Assembly (NCBI GenBank): GCA_020431945.1
Contig: JAGQHH010000230.1
Span: 1 to 8,565, forward strand
From: Cyanobacteria bacterium HKST-UBA02
Lineage (GTDB): Bacteria; Cyanobacteriota; Vampirovibrionia; Obscuribacterales; Obscuribacteraceae
Length of the DNA stretch: 8,565 nucleotides
Direction: 5' to 3'
Shown piece after piece: positions 1 to 5,902 of this stretch. The notes under the pieces are model-generated. The model was given only the letters and a program-made list of their open reading frames with translations, searched no databases and was not told the origin of the DNA. Made by a program: the position numbers and the translations under genes. The stretch's first letter is position 1, and each line of letters starts with the position of its first letter.

Positions 1-1679
1 ACCACTGTCTGCCTGTACTCGGACCCGTCGGCATACCTGCCGGTAACAACGAACTCAGCCGTCTTGCCCGACTCTTCCCTGTACTCGAAGAAGAGATCAG
101 AGGTGCGCCCTTCGAACAGATCCAGGGGGCGAGAAGGAGACATGGTGCCGCGGACTATGGAACAATGGCTCGCCTCGATCTTGACCTCGGTGACAGCAGG
201 CGCACCGATGTCCCGAGCGATCTGCCGGAGCGCTTCTTCCAGCTCTTCACCGGGAGTGACAAAAGTGGAAGTGCCTCTGGCGATTCGAGCAAGCTGGCTC
301 AAGAAGCCGAAATTGACTGCGGTATCGACACCGACAGAGAACACGCGCACTCCCCGGATCTTGCTATTGGCATATTTGAGAGCCGAATGCTCGTCGGCAA
401 TCTGTCCGTCGGTGATCAGCACAATCACCGGAAGGTTCTTGGTCTCCCCCTCTTCGGCGAACAACGAGACAGACTCTTTGAGAGCGCCCAGGATCTCGGT
501 TCCGCCCCGGGCATCGTTTCGATCGATGAAGCGCAAACCGGCTTCGATGTTCTCTTCCGTAGCTGGAAGAAGCCGCCCCTCGAGCATGTCGTCGTCGTGC
601 AGCCAGATCGACTCGTGATCGAACGCATCGATAGCAAATCGATCATCGGGTCCGAGGCTGGAGAGAAGAAACTGACAGGCTCTTCTTGCAGAGACGATCT
701 TCTCTCCCGCCATCGACCCGGATCGGTCAACCAGAAAAACTATGTCACGCTTTACTCTGGTCCCGGCACTGGCAGGAGGTGCCACCAGAGAAAGCATCGC
801 CAGGCGACCGGCCTGCTTGCCGGGATACGGTGTCGACACCGCCATGGCGGTCACATCCTCGACAGGCTGGCGCCAGCGCAGGACGAAATCGCGATCGGCC
901 AGCTCATGTCTCCGGGCCAGACTGACCCGGACGGAGCCTGAATCATCCAGGGATGTCTTGACGGCATGCTGGCTGCAAGCCAGGTCGGCGATGGCTCCTT
1001 GATCGGCGATATCGACAGTGATACCAAGGGGAATATCGGGCTTGAAGCCGTCCGCCAGACGTGGAGGCGATATCCGGGAGGCATCCGGGACCCGGTCGGT
1101 GTCAGCAGAGAAGCCCTTGCCCACGCAATCGCGATCCAGCTCTTCGCCGGGAATATAGCGGGGCGCTATTACAAGTGGCAAACGAATCTCGGTGCAGCCG
1201 TCATCGAAATGCTGTAGCTTCTCGGTGTACTCGAGGATGATGGTGATGCTCTGCCCGGGCGGAATATTGCCGACATTGACCGTGAAGATGTCGTCCCTCT
1301 CCTGCTCCATGATGGCAGCACGCTTGCCGTCTTCGATAGCTTGCTGATACTGCTGCCGGGCCTGCTGTCGCTCGGCGATCACTCCTTCCACTACCCGACC
1401 GTCTACTTTCATAGTGAAGGAATTGACGGAGGCGCTACCCGACAGCGGGAAGATATAGGTTGCCTCGAGATGCTCGGGAAATTCGTTCTTGAACTGCTGA
1501 ACGATTTTCACATCAGCCACCCTACCGGTGACCCGGGCATCGATATCCATGCCAGCCAGAGGCAGATTGGTGGTCGTCTCTCGCTGCTTGACGGAAAGAG
1601 TGCCGACTTCGCGCTTGCGGTCATAAAAGAGATCGTTCAAAAGCGCGATCAGCTCATCCTTTGTCCTCTTTCCGTCCAT
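1..1679 (-). CDS. VIT and von Willebrand factor A (VWA) domain protein, C-terminus cut by window edge
   Basis: The minus strand is open from ATG 1679 to the window edge (559 full codons, no stop), so the C-terminus is missing. The start has an excellent ribosome site, GGAGGAG at 1692-1686, six bases before the ATG. Residues about 25-155 match a VIT (inter-alpha-trypsin inhibitor) domain: a KQRETTTNLPLAGMDIDARV-like beta-rich start, QQFKNEFPEHLEATYIFPLS, then the ERQQARQQYQQA segment and IPPGQSITIILEY. Residues about 311-490 form a VWA domain with an intact metal-ion-dependent adhesion site: DRSGS at D318/S320/S322, GGT at T394 and ITDG at D424. No signal peptide or transmembrane segment is seen, so the visible part looks cytoplasmic or non-classically exported. 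VIT-VWA proteins are generally thought to mediate protein-protein contacts; the partner here is unknown. The first codons lie inside the end of the upstream MerR gene, which implies co-transcription and translational coupling. Confidence 0.93.
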   Translation of the reverse strand, partial: MDGKRTKDELIALLNDLFYDRKREVGTLSVKQRETTTNLPLAGMDIDARVTGRVADVKIVQQFKNEFPEHLEATYIFPLSGSASVNSFTMKVDGRVVEGVIAERQQARQQYQQAIEDGKRAAIMEQERDDIFTVNVGNIPPGQSITIILEYTEKLQHFDDGCTEIRLPLVIAPRYIPGEELDRDCVGKGFSADTDRVPDASRISPPRLADGFKPDIPLGITVDIADQGAIADLACSQHAVKTSLDDSGSVRVSLARRHELADRDFVLRWRQPVEDVTAMAVSTPYPGKQAGRLAMLSLVAPPASAGTRVKRDIVFLVDRSGSMAGEKIVSARRACQFLLSSLGPDDRFAIDAFDHESIWLHDDDMLEGRLLPATEENIEAGLRFIDRNDARGGTEILGALKESVSLFAEEGETKNLPVIVLITDGQIADEHSALKYANSKIRGVRVFSVGVDTAVNFGFLSQLARIARGTSTFVTPGEELEEALRQIARDIGAPAVTEVKIEASHCSIVRGTMSPSRPLDLFEGRTSDLFFEYREESGKTAEFVVTGRYADGSEYRQTV

Positions 1680-2241
1680 GGGTAGCTCCTCCGTCAGCGG
1701 CATCGCTGCCTGCCCTGAGAACCTCCAGGGCGGCTTTGATCCGGTCTAGAATAAGTGTCTCTTCCATTTCCGGGCTCCAGTCTCCATCGGCGACCAGTTT
1801 GAGCCCCGGCTCGATGACGATTTCCCTCAGAAGGGTCGTCTTGAATGTCTCCTTGCCCAGCAGTTTGCGTTTGACACGATTCGACTCCTGAACAGTCTGC
1901 ACCACGTTCTCCAGCTCTTCATCGGTAGACCCGTATAAAAGGGACTGTATTTCCGACAGGGGCAGAGAAACGCTCTGAAGCGCCTTGATGGCGAGTATTT
2001 GCAGTACATGGCGCTCACCATACCGGGCCTGACGACCTTCCATTTTGGGACGATCGATTAAACCCAGTGAGGTGTAATAGCGGATAGTCCGAACATCCGG
2101 CGCCGAGGATACCCTCTGATCCTGTTGAACGTTGCTGAGTCCTCGCTCTTGAAGTAAGCGAGCCACCTCTTCCGTCAACTGGTCTACCGTGAACGTCGCG
2201 TCATCCGCAACCATAACAGTATTGTCACCCACAACTGTCAT
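1654..2241 (-). CDS. MerR-family transcriptional regulator with an enlarged N-terminal wing region
   Basis: This 195-residue protein carries the MerR helix-turn-helix signature RTIRYYTSLGLIDRP at 51-65, followed by RQARYGERHVLQILAIKALQ (70-89) and LPLSEIQSLL (93-102). A helical stretch from about 105 to 130 fits the dimerisation helix. Canonical MerR proteins have roughly 16 residues between the first helix (here FTVDQL, 17-22) and the RTxRYY motif. Here there are about 28, so an insert of a dozen or more residues is present. There is no cysteine cluster in the C-terminal region, so a metal or redox effector as in MerR/SoxR is not supported. The gene overlaps the VIT-VWA gene by 26 bp. The start is uncertain: neither ATG 2241 nor the in-frame ATG 2214 (residue 10) has a good Shine-Dalgarno. 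A TTGACA/GACAAT promoter at 2249-2221 would start transcription at about 2214. A role as autoregulator of the operon is inferred. Confidence 0.88.
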   Translation of the reverse strand: MTVVGDNTVMVADDATFTVDQLTEEVARLLQERGLSNVQQDQRVSSAPDVRTIRYYTSLGLIDRPKMEGRQARYGERHVLQILAIKALQSVSLPLSEIQSLLYGSTDEELENVVQTVQESNRVKRKLLGKETFKTTLLREIVIEPGLKLVADGDWSPEMEETLILDRIKAALEVLRAGSDAADGGATHGRKEDKG

Positions 2242-2249
2242 ACTGTCAA
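2221..2249 (-). promoter_or_regulatory. Candidate promoter and operator of the MerR/VIT-VWA operon
   Basis: On the minus strand TTGACA (2249-2244) and GACAAT (2226-2221) are separated by 17 bases, a good sigma-70 spacing with 6/6 and 4/6 matches. Transcription would begin near 2214, exactly where an in-frame ATG of the MerR gene lies, implying a leaderless message. An imperfect dyad, TAACAGTAT (plus strand 2214-2222) with ATACTGTCA (2240-2248), brackets the spacer. This is the usual position for a MerR-family operator. Confidence 0.45.
2234..2248. repeat. Tandem ACTGTCA half-sites, copy 1 of a 13-bp direct repeat
   Basis: ACTGTCAT ACTGTCA is a tandem repeat with an 8-bp period. Its first 13 bases, ACTGTCATACTGT, recur exactly at 2491-2503. 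It overlaps the candidate -35 element and the first annotated codons of the MerR gene. Confidence 0.75.
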
Positions 2250-2372
2250 GATGCTACCCGGATCCAGCTCGAATCTTCCAGAGCCTTTTATTCACAGGCT
2301 TTTACGGCTTTTTCACACTCTTTCGGCATCTGACAATCGACAAAATCCTTTACAGTTTTACAGCAATCTATC

Positions 2373-2390
2373 ATATTGCCGTAATATTGC
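2373..2390. repeat. 7-4-7 direct repeat ATATTGC-N4-ATATTGC
   Basis: Two exact copies of ATATTGC start 11 bp apart, one helical turn, with a 4-bp spacer CGTA. OmpR/PhoB-type regulators bind direct repeats with this geometry, and such a regulator is encoded next door. Binding itself is inference. Confidence 0.5.
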
Positions 2391-2473
2391 AAGCTTTTCA
2401 GACTTGCGGACAATCAGATTCAATATATATAGGTCGGAGCTTTGTCAGAACAATTGAAACCATTACACCTTTT

Positions 2474-2498
2474 ATGACAGTAATACCTTTACTGTCAT
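2474..2498. promoter_or_regulatory. Perfect inverted repeat, probable operator
   Basis: ATGACAGTAA (2474-2483) and TTACTGTCAT (2489-2498) are perfect reverse complements separated by five bases. The right arm begins the 13-bp sequence ACTGTCATACTGT (2491-2503) also found at the MerR promoter. The dyad symmetry suits a dimeric regulator, with the adjacent MerR protein the likeliest ligand. On the minus strand TGACAG-N17-TAAAAG across the dyad could be a weak promoter. Confidence 0.65.
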
Positions 2499-2518
2499 AC
2501 TGTAATACTGGCGTTCTT

Positions 2519-2539
2519 ACGGGAAGCCCGTTCCTTTTT
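2519..2539 (+). terminator. Short hairpin with T-rich tail on the plus strand
   Basis: ACGGG-AAG-CCCGT forms a 5-bp stem with a 3-base loop and is followed by TCCTTTTT. It has terminator form only in the plus direction, yet no plus-strand gene lies upstream. It may end an antisense or unannotated transcript, or be incidental. Confidence 0.3.
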
Positions 2540-2596
2540 CAGGCGCGATTTTTCGGATCCGGCGTTTTTAAAAACATAACCAGCTCGACCCGGTCC

Positions 2597-3268
2597 TCAG
2601 GCGTCCAGCTTATAGCCGACCCCGTGGACATTGCGGATTAGAGAAGGCTCGCCTTTGGTGTCGATCTTGTTGCGCAGCTTTTTGACGCTGGTCCTTATGG
2701 TCTCGGGAGACTTGTCCGAGTCGGCGGTCCAGACCCGGTCGAGCAGGGCTTCGGCGCTGAAGACCTGGCCTTTGTGACGCATCAGGAATTCGAGCAGGGC
2801 GAACTCCATACGAGGAAGGTGGATCTCCTCACCGCTCTTGGTGACCTTGTGAGCAGTAATATCGATGGCTATGTCCCCGGCGCTGAGCACCTCGCCCGAA
2901 AGCGAGCTCGGACGTCGGAGAAGGGCGCGGATTCGAGCCGAGAGCTCTTTGAGATGGAAGGGTTTGGTGAGATAGTCATCGGCACCAGCATCGAAGCCCA
3001 CTTCCTTGTCCGGAACAGTGCCGCGGCCGGTGAGAATCAAAATAGGCGTCTGACCACCCTGGGCCCGGTAATTCTTGCAGACCTCGATACCGTCCATTTT
3101 GGGAATCGTCAGGTCCATGATGATGATGTCGTATTTATAGGACTTCATCATGTCCAGGGCGTCGGTACCGGTCTCCACCCATTCCACCAGATAATGCTCG
3201 AACTCCAGCCACTCCTGGACGGTCCCTGCCAGGTTGCGATCGTCTTCGACGAGGAGTACTTTAGCCAT
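2597..3268 (-). CDS. OmpR/PhoB-family response regulator
   Basis: This is a full-length 223-residue two-component response regulator. The receiver domain spans about 1-120, with the acidic pocket D9/D10, phospho-acceptor D52 (IIIMDLTIPKMDG), T80 and K102 (YLTKPF). A winged-helix DNA-binding domain spans about 125-222, with SPETIRTSVKKLRNKID as the recognition helix and NVHGVGYKL as the wing. The start is fixed by a TAG codon immediately before the ATG; the ribosome site is weak. It should be phosphorylated by the histidine kinase encoded divergently 127 bp away, and act as a cytoplasmic transcription factor. The target genes are unknown. Direct repeats in this window with 11- and 13-bp periods are candidate sites. 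The SPETIRTSVKKLR helix style resembles regulators of the cyanobacterial/Melainabacterial kind. Confidence 0.96.
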   Translation of the reverse strand: MAKVLLVEDDRNLAGTVQEWLEFEHYLVEWVETGTDALDMMKSYKYDIIIMDLTIPKMDGIEVCKNYRAQGGQTPILILTGRGTVPDKEVGFDAGADDYLTKPFHLKELSARIRALLRRPSSLSGEVLSAGDIAIDITAHKVTKSGEEIHLPRMEFALLEFLMRHKGQVFSAEALLDRVWTADSDKSPETIRTSVKKLRNKIDTKGEPSLIRNVHGVGYKLDA

Positions 3269-3302
3269 CTACCGGTATTGGAGACCGAACAACTACAAAC
3301 GA

Positions 3303-3330
3303 AGAATAGACTACTATAAATAGCTATCAA
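3303..3330 (-). promoter_or_regulatory. Candidate promoter of the response regulator gene
   Basis: On the minus strand TTGATA (3330-3325, 5/6) and TATTCT (3308-3303, 4/6) are 16 bases apart, giving a leader of roughly 28 bases before ATG 3268. An 8-bp palindrome ATAGCTAT overlaps the -35 side. No equally good promoter is visible for the divergent kinase gene. Confidence 0.4.
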
Positions 3331-3395
3331 GGGTGGAAAGGCGGACACTAAATATTCTGCCCACCTTGACAGTTTATTCCGCGAAAGACGACTGC

Positions 3396-4889
3396 ATGCG
3401 GCCTCGCCTGAAAATTTATCACTACCAGCTTGCTCTCGTGGCGATTCCGCTTCTCTTCGAGCTGATATTCGTGGCTTTTCTCACCTCCATGCTCTTCGAA
3501 GCCGAACAGGATCTAAAAAGAGAGATCCTGTCCAAAGAGATCACCTACCGAACCGGAGTTTTCGGCCGCTATGTCGCCGAAGGTGCCACCGTAGCAGCAG
3601 CATACAGCACCACCTCGAGCGATTTCTTTCGGGATCGCTATGAGAACAACAAGCTTGGCTGTCGGCGCGCCATCAAGGAGCTCAAAGAGCTGGTGGTGGA
3701 AAAGGGCGACAGAGTGCAGATCAAGCGGGTGGACAATGTCGAGCAGATTGCCGAGAAGGGTCAGAAGATTCTCGACCAGGTCATAAGCGATGTTGACCAG
3801 CGCCGGCGGGGGGAGGTCTCGGGCTCGAGATTCCATGGACCGGTGGCGATGATGACCACCAAGAGATTGATCGATTCGCTGATCAAAGAGACCCAGGTCA
3901 TCCTGACCGAAGAGAACGAGCTGGCAAGGCAGTATTCACTGAATTCGGCGCGATCACGCAAACGCGTCCACTATCTGCTCATGGCTTTCGTAGGCTTCAG
4001 TGTCGGTGCCGCCTTCCTTTTAAATAGGTGGTTCTCGGTCTATATCACCAGACGACTCAAGGCGGTCATCGACAACACCCAGAAAGTGCCGAAAGGAGAA
4101 GCTCTCAGCCCTCCAATCGGAGGCACCGATGAAATAGCCCAGCTCGACAAGGTCTTTCACGAGATGGTCGACGAGCTCTATTCGGCTCAAAAGATGAAAC
4201 AGTATCTTCTTTCTATGGTAAGCCATGATCTACGCTCACCCCTCACCTCCGTGCAGGGCATGCTCACCATGATGGGCGCCGGCGCTTTCGGGGAGCTAAC
4301 AGAGAAAGCCAAAAAGCGGGTTGAATCTGCCGAGAACGAGCTCAGCCGCCTGATCAAAATGACCAATGAGCTTCTCGACGTGGAGCGCCTGGCCTCCGGC
4401 AAGCTCGAGATGCAGCCGGAGCCGGTTCAAGCCAGCGATATTCTTCAAGCGGCGGTGGGCTCGATGCAGGCCCTGGCGGACCAGCACCAGGTCAAACTTT
4501 TCTGTGATGCTCCGGAGCTCGAGTTCGTGGCCGATCGGGAACGCCTGATCCAGGTAGTGATCAATCTGCTCTCCAACGCCATCAAGTATTCCCCGGAAGG
4601 CTCCACAGTGCTCCTTTCGGCAAGTGTGGTCTCGGACAGTACCGGTCAGGACCAGATTCTATTCAAAGTAACCGACGAAGGTCGAGGAATTCCAGCAGAG
4701 TTCATCGACAGGATATTCGAGCGCTTTCAGCAAGTGGAAGAGTCCGATGCCACCGAGAAAGGAGGGAAAGGGCTCGGTCTGGCCATCTGCAAGTCCATTG
4801 TCGACGCCCATTCCGGGGTCCTGTCCGTGGAAAGCGAATTGGGTAAAGGAAGCACTTTCTGGTTTTCGATTCCATCAAATAACCAGTAG
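3396..4889 (+). CDS. Membrane sensor histidine kinase (HAMP, HisKA, HATPase_c)
   Basis: This 497-residue kinase starts at ATG 3396. An in-frame GTG at 3333 would add 21 residues but precedes no membrane-protein feature and has a poorly spaced ribosome site. Transmembrane segment 1 is about 12-33 (LALVAIPLLFELIFVAFL) and segment 2 about 193-210. The roughly 155-residue stretch between them is helical and charged, with no recognised ligand motif, and resembles CHASE3/four-helix-bundle sensors. HAMP lies at about 212-262. HisKA carries H277 in SMVSHDLRSPLTSVQG. The ATPase domain has the N-box INLLSNAIKY (N390, N394), G1 DEGRGIP (D427), F-box IFERFQQVE and G2 GGKGLGLAI, and ends with GSTFWFSIP. 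All catalytic residues are present. It should autophosphorylate H277 and pass phosphate to D52 of the divergently encoded response regulator. Divergent rather than co-directional pairing is uncommon. Confidence 0.95.
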   Translation: MRPRLKIYHYQLALVAIPLLFELIFVAFLTSMLFEAEQDLKREILSKEITYRTGVFGRYVAEGATVAAAYSTTSSDFFRDRYENNKLGCRRAIKELKELVVEKGDRVQIKRVDNVEQIAEKGQKILDQVISDVDQRRRGEVSGSRFHGPVAMMTTKRLIDSLIKETQVILTEENELARQYSLNSARSRKRVHYLLMAFVGFSVGAAFLLNRWFSVYITRRLKAVIDNTQKVPKGEALSPPIGGTDEIAQLDKVFHEMVDELYSAQKMKQYLLSMVSHDLRSPLTSVQGMLTMMGAGAFGELTEKAKKRVESAENELSRLIKMTNELLDVERLASGKLEMQPEPVQASDILQAAVGSMQALADQHQVKLFCDAPELEFVADRERLIQVVINLLSNAIKYSPEGSTVLLSASVVSDSTGQDQILFKVTDEGRGIPAEFIDRIFERFQQVEESDATEKGGKGLGLAICKSIVDAHSGVLSVESELGKGSTFWFSIPSNNQ

Positions 4890-5032
4890 ATTTCTGCGAA
4901 ATGTCAATGCGGATTCTACGTTTAATCTTGAGATTTAATCTGGGTACCAAAAGGTCACAATTGATTCGTATCCTGACAGTATCGCAGCTCAAACTTACTT
5001 ACTACTGGTTCGTTTTTAGATAGGTCGAGTTC
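4890..5032. promoter_or_regulatory. Intergenic region upstream of the secreted protein gene
   Basis: This short gap holds an 8-bp direct repeat, TTTAATCT at 4921-4928 and 4934-4941 (13-bp period). It also holds a copy of the TGACAGTAT half-site (4974-4982), identical to that at the MerR promoter. No clear terminator for the kinase gene and no convincing -10/-35 pair are seen. The repeats may be binding sites for one of the two encoded regulators. Confidence 0.4.
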
Positions 5033-5620
5033 ATGAGAGCAATCGCAAGTTTCATTTCAGTACTAGCTGTCGCCGGATTCATCGCAGTTTGCCCTGCCAG
5101 CGCTCAGGAGTTCCCAGCCCCGGCTCCGAGCCAGCCCCAGGCAGAACCTCAAATCACCCCTGAGATGAGAGCCCAGATGAAGCCCGGAATCCGTTACACC
5201 ATCGGCTCGAAAAAAACAGCCGGCTGGCAGCATAATCTGGTCAAATCCAATAAGAATCTCGGAAACTACTTCTGGGCCGAGATGAGCAGCATGCAACAAG
5301 CCTCGGTGTCCGAGCGCACCGGTCCCCAGGCGCAGCATGTCGCCAGACAGAAACAGGAATATCACTACATCAAACCTCAGCATGTAGCTAACCCCATCAA
5401 CCCCGCCTGCAAGCTTCCCCCCAAACACGCAGTGGCCAGGCGGCTCCCCGAGACCAATGTGAGCGCCAGTCTTTCTCATCGTCGCAATGACGTATCGGGA
5501 CAGCTGATCAGCCAGCAGACAGGTGCCAAGGTCTACGCCGAATATGGCAACAGCACCAATACCAATGCCAGAGGCTATCTGAGCAGCAAGGAAGCCTACG
5601 GCAAATTGATGAACGACTGA
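5033..5620 (+). CDS. Secreted protein of unknown function
   Basis: I do not recognise a family. The 195-residue product begins with a clear Sec signal peptide: MRA, a hydrophobic core at about 5-20 (ASFISVLAVAGFIAVC), then ASA-Q with likely cleavage after residue 24. A Pro/Ala/Gln-rich linker follows (27-43). The rest is basic and polar, with many Gln, Asn, His and Tyr residues (for example YHYIKPQHVANPINPACKLPPKHAV at about 110-134). It has only one cysteine after the signal, so no disulfide is expected within one chain. The ATG has a modest ribosome site (TAGGTCGAG). The gene ends at a strong terminator and stands as its own unit between the kinase and the protease cluster. A long antisense frame exists but lacks a ribosome site and any plausible domain. 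The protein probably acts in the cell envelope or outside the cell; nothing more specific is supported. Confidence 0.82.
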   Translation: MRAIASFISVLAVAGFIAVCPASAQEFPAPAPSQPQAEPQITPEMRAQMKPGIRYTIGSKKTAGWQHNLVKSNKNLGNYFWAEMSSMQQASVSERTGPQAQHVARQKQEYHYIKPQHVANPINPACKLPPKHAVARRLPETNVSASLSHRRNDVSGQLISQQTGAKVYAEYGNSTNTNARGYLSSKEAYGKLMND

Positions 5621-5646
5621 AAAGTTTTTCTGTGAGCAGCGAGTGG

Positions 5647-5680
5647 GTGCGGGTCCGTGCAAACGGTCCCGTACTTTTTT
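5647..5680 (+). terminator. Intrinsic terminator with GCAA tetraloop
   Basis: A 12-position stem (5647-5658 with 5663-5674) has one T-T mismatch and one G-T pair. It is closed by a GCAA (GNRA) loop and runs directly into TTTTTT (5675-5680). It lies 26 bases after the stop of the secreted protein gene. The next base begins a GGAG ribosome site, so read-through would deliver ribosomes to the downstream cluster. Confidence 0.87.
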
Positions 5681-5691
5681 GGAGACTTGCC

Positions 5692-5766
5692 ATGGGTTTG
5701 AGCCCGGAGACGGACGGGCAAGTTGACACTAGAGTCAGTTCCGAATCACAGCGGGGTTGCCTGTGA
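5692..5766 (+). CDS. Possible 24-codon leader peptide upstream of the protease cluster
   Basis: ATG 5692 is preceded by GGAG (5681-5684) with a 7-base spacer, among the best ribosome sites in this window. The frame reads MGLSPETDGQ then VDTRVSSESQRGCL and stops at TGA 5764-5766. That stop overlaps the GTG start of the next small frame as GTGA, a classic coupling arrangement. The peptide is polar, with no signal or domain, and resembles a regulatory leader more than a functional product. A dyad, ACTTGCC (5685-5691) with GGCAAGT (5717-5723), spans its initiation region. It could also be chance, since 24 codons is short. Confidence 0.4.
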   Translation: MGLSPETDGQVDTRVSSESQRGCL

Positions 5767-5900
5767 AAAACCTTTCTTTCAATTCGGTGTGGATGAGTAT
5801 CGTCTTCGGCATACTTCTCGCTACTGCACCGGCCTGGGTGGACAAAACACCTGAAGCCGGTTATGACGCACCCTGGGTGTTTCACGGCAGTCATAAATAG
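5763..5900 (+). CDS. Small secreted or membrane peptide, 45 residues
   Basis: A GTG start (5763) opens a 45-codon frame ending at TAG 5898-5900. The product has a short basic start (MKN), a hydrophobic stretch at about 8-23 (SVWMSIVFGILLATAP), an APA site that could be cleaved by signal peptidase, and a polar tail WVDKTPEAGYDAPWVFHGSHK. Its start overlaps the stop of the 24-codon frame, and its stop lies 2 bases before the metalloprotease start. The three frames could therefore be translated in series. No family is recognised. It might be a small envelope peptide, a propeptide-like partner, or a coupling device for the protease. Codon use looks normal for its neighbours. Confidence 0.55.
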   Translation: MKNLSFNSVWMSIVFGILLATAPAWVDKTPEAGYDAPWVFHGSHK

Positions 5901-5902
5901 TC

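Larger units (their letters stand above)
2242..2596. other. AT-rich intergenic control region between the MerR and response regulator genes
   Basis: This 355-bp stretch has no convincing gene. Reading frames here have no ribosome site or recognisable domain. It holds several ordered elements. There is a 7-4-7 direct repeat (ATATTGC at 2373-2379 and 2384-2390). There is a perfect inverted repeat at 2474-2498, followed by tandem half-sites up to 2506. A 13-base hairpin at 2519-2531 is followed by a T-rich run. A 12-bp palindrome GTTTTTAAAAAC lies at 2564-2575. On the minus strand CTATATATATTG near 2425-2436 could act as a -10 region. I see no clear minus-strand intrinsic terminator for the response regulator gene. 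Confidence 0.7.

Noticed and set aside
64..941. Plus-strand frames opposite the VIT-VWA gene
   Set aside because: The minus frame encodes unmistakable VIT and VWA motifs across the whole stretch, so these are shadows.
2234..2248. Resemblance of CTGTCAT repeats to the enteric Pho box
   Set aside because: The Pho box repeats every 11 bp, whereas these repeat every 8 bp and also form inverted repeats. No phosphate gene is nearby.
2189..2641. Plus-strand frame of 150 codons across the MerR/response regulator gap
   Set aside because: It has low-quality composition and no ribosome site. It overlaps both flanking genes and the operator repeats.
3333..3395. GTG 3333 as start of the histidine kinase
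   Set aside because: It would add 21 residues without membrane or signal character. ATG 3396 directly precedes a typical kinase N-terminus and first transmembrane segment.
5063..5662. Long minus-strand frame (199 codons) antisense to the secreted protein gene
   Set aside because: No ribosome site or recognisable domain, and it runs through the terminator stem. The plus-strand frame has a clear signal peptide and its own terminator.
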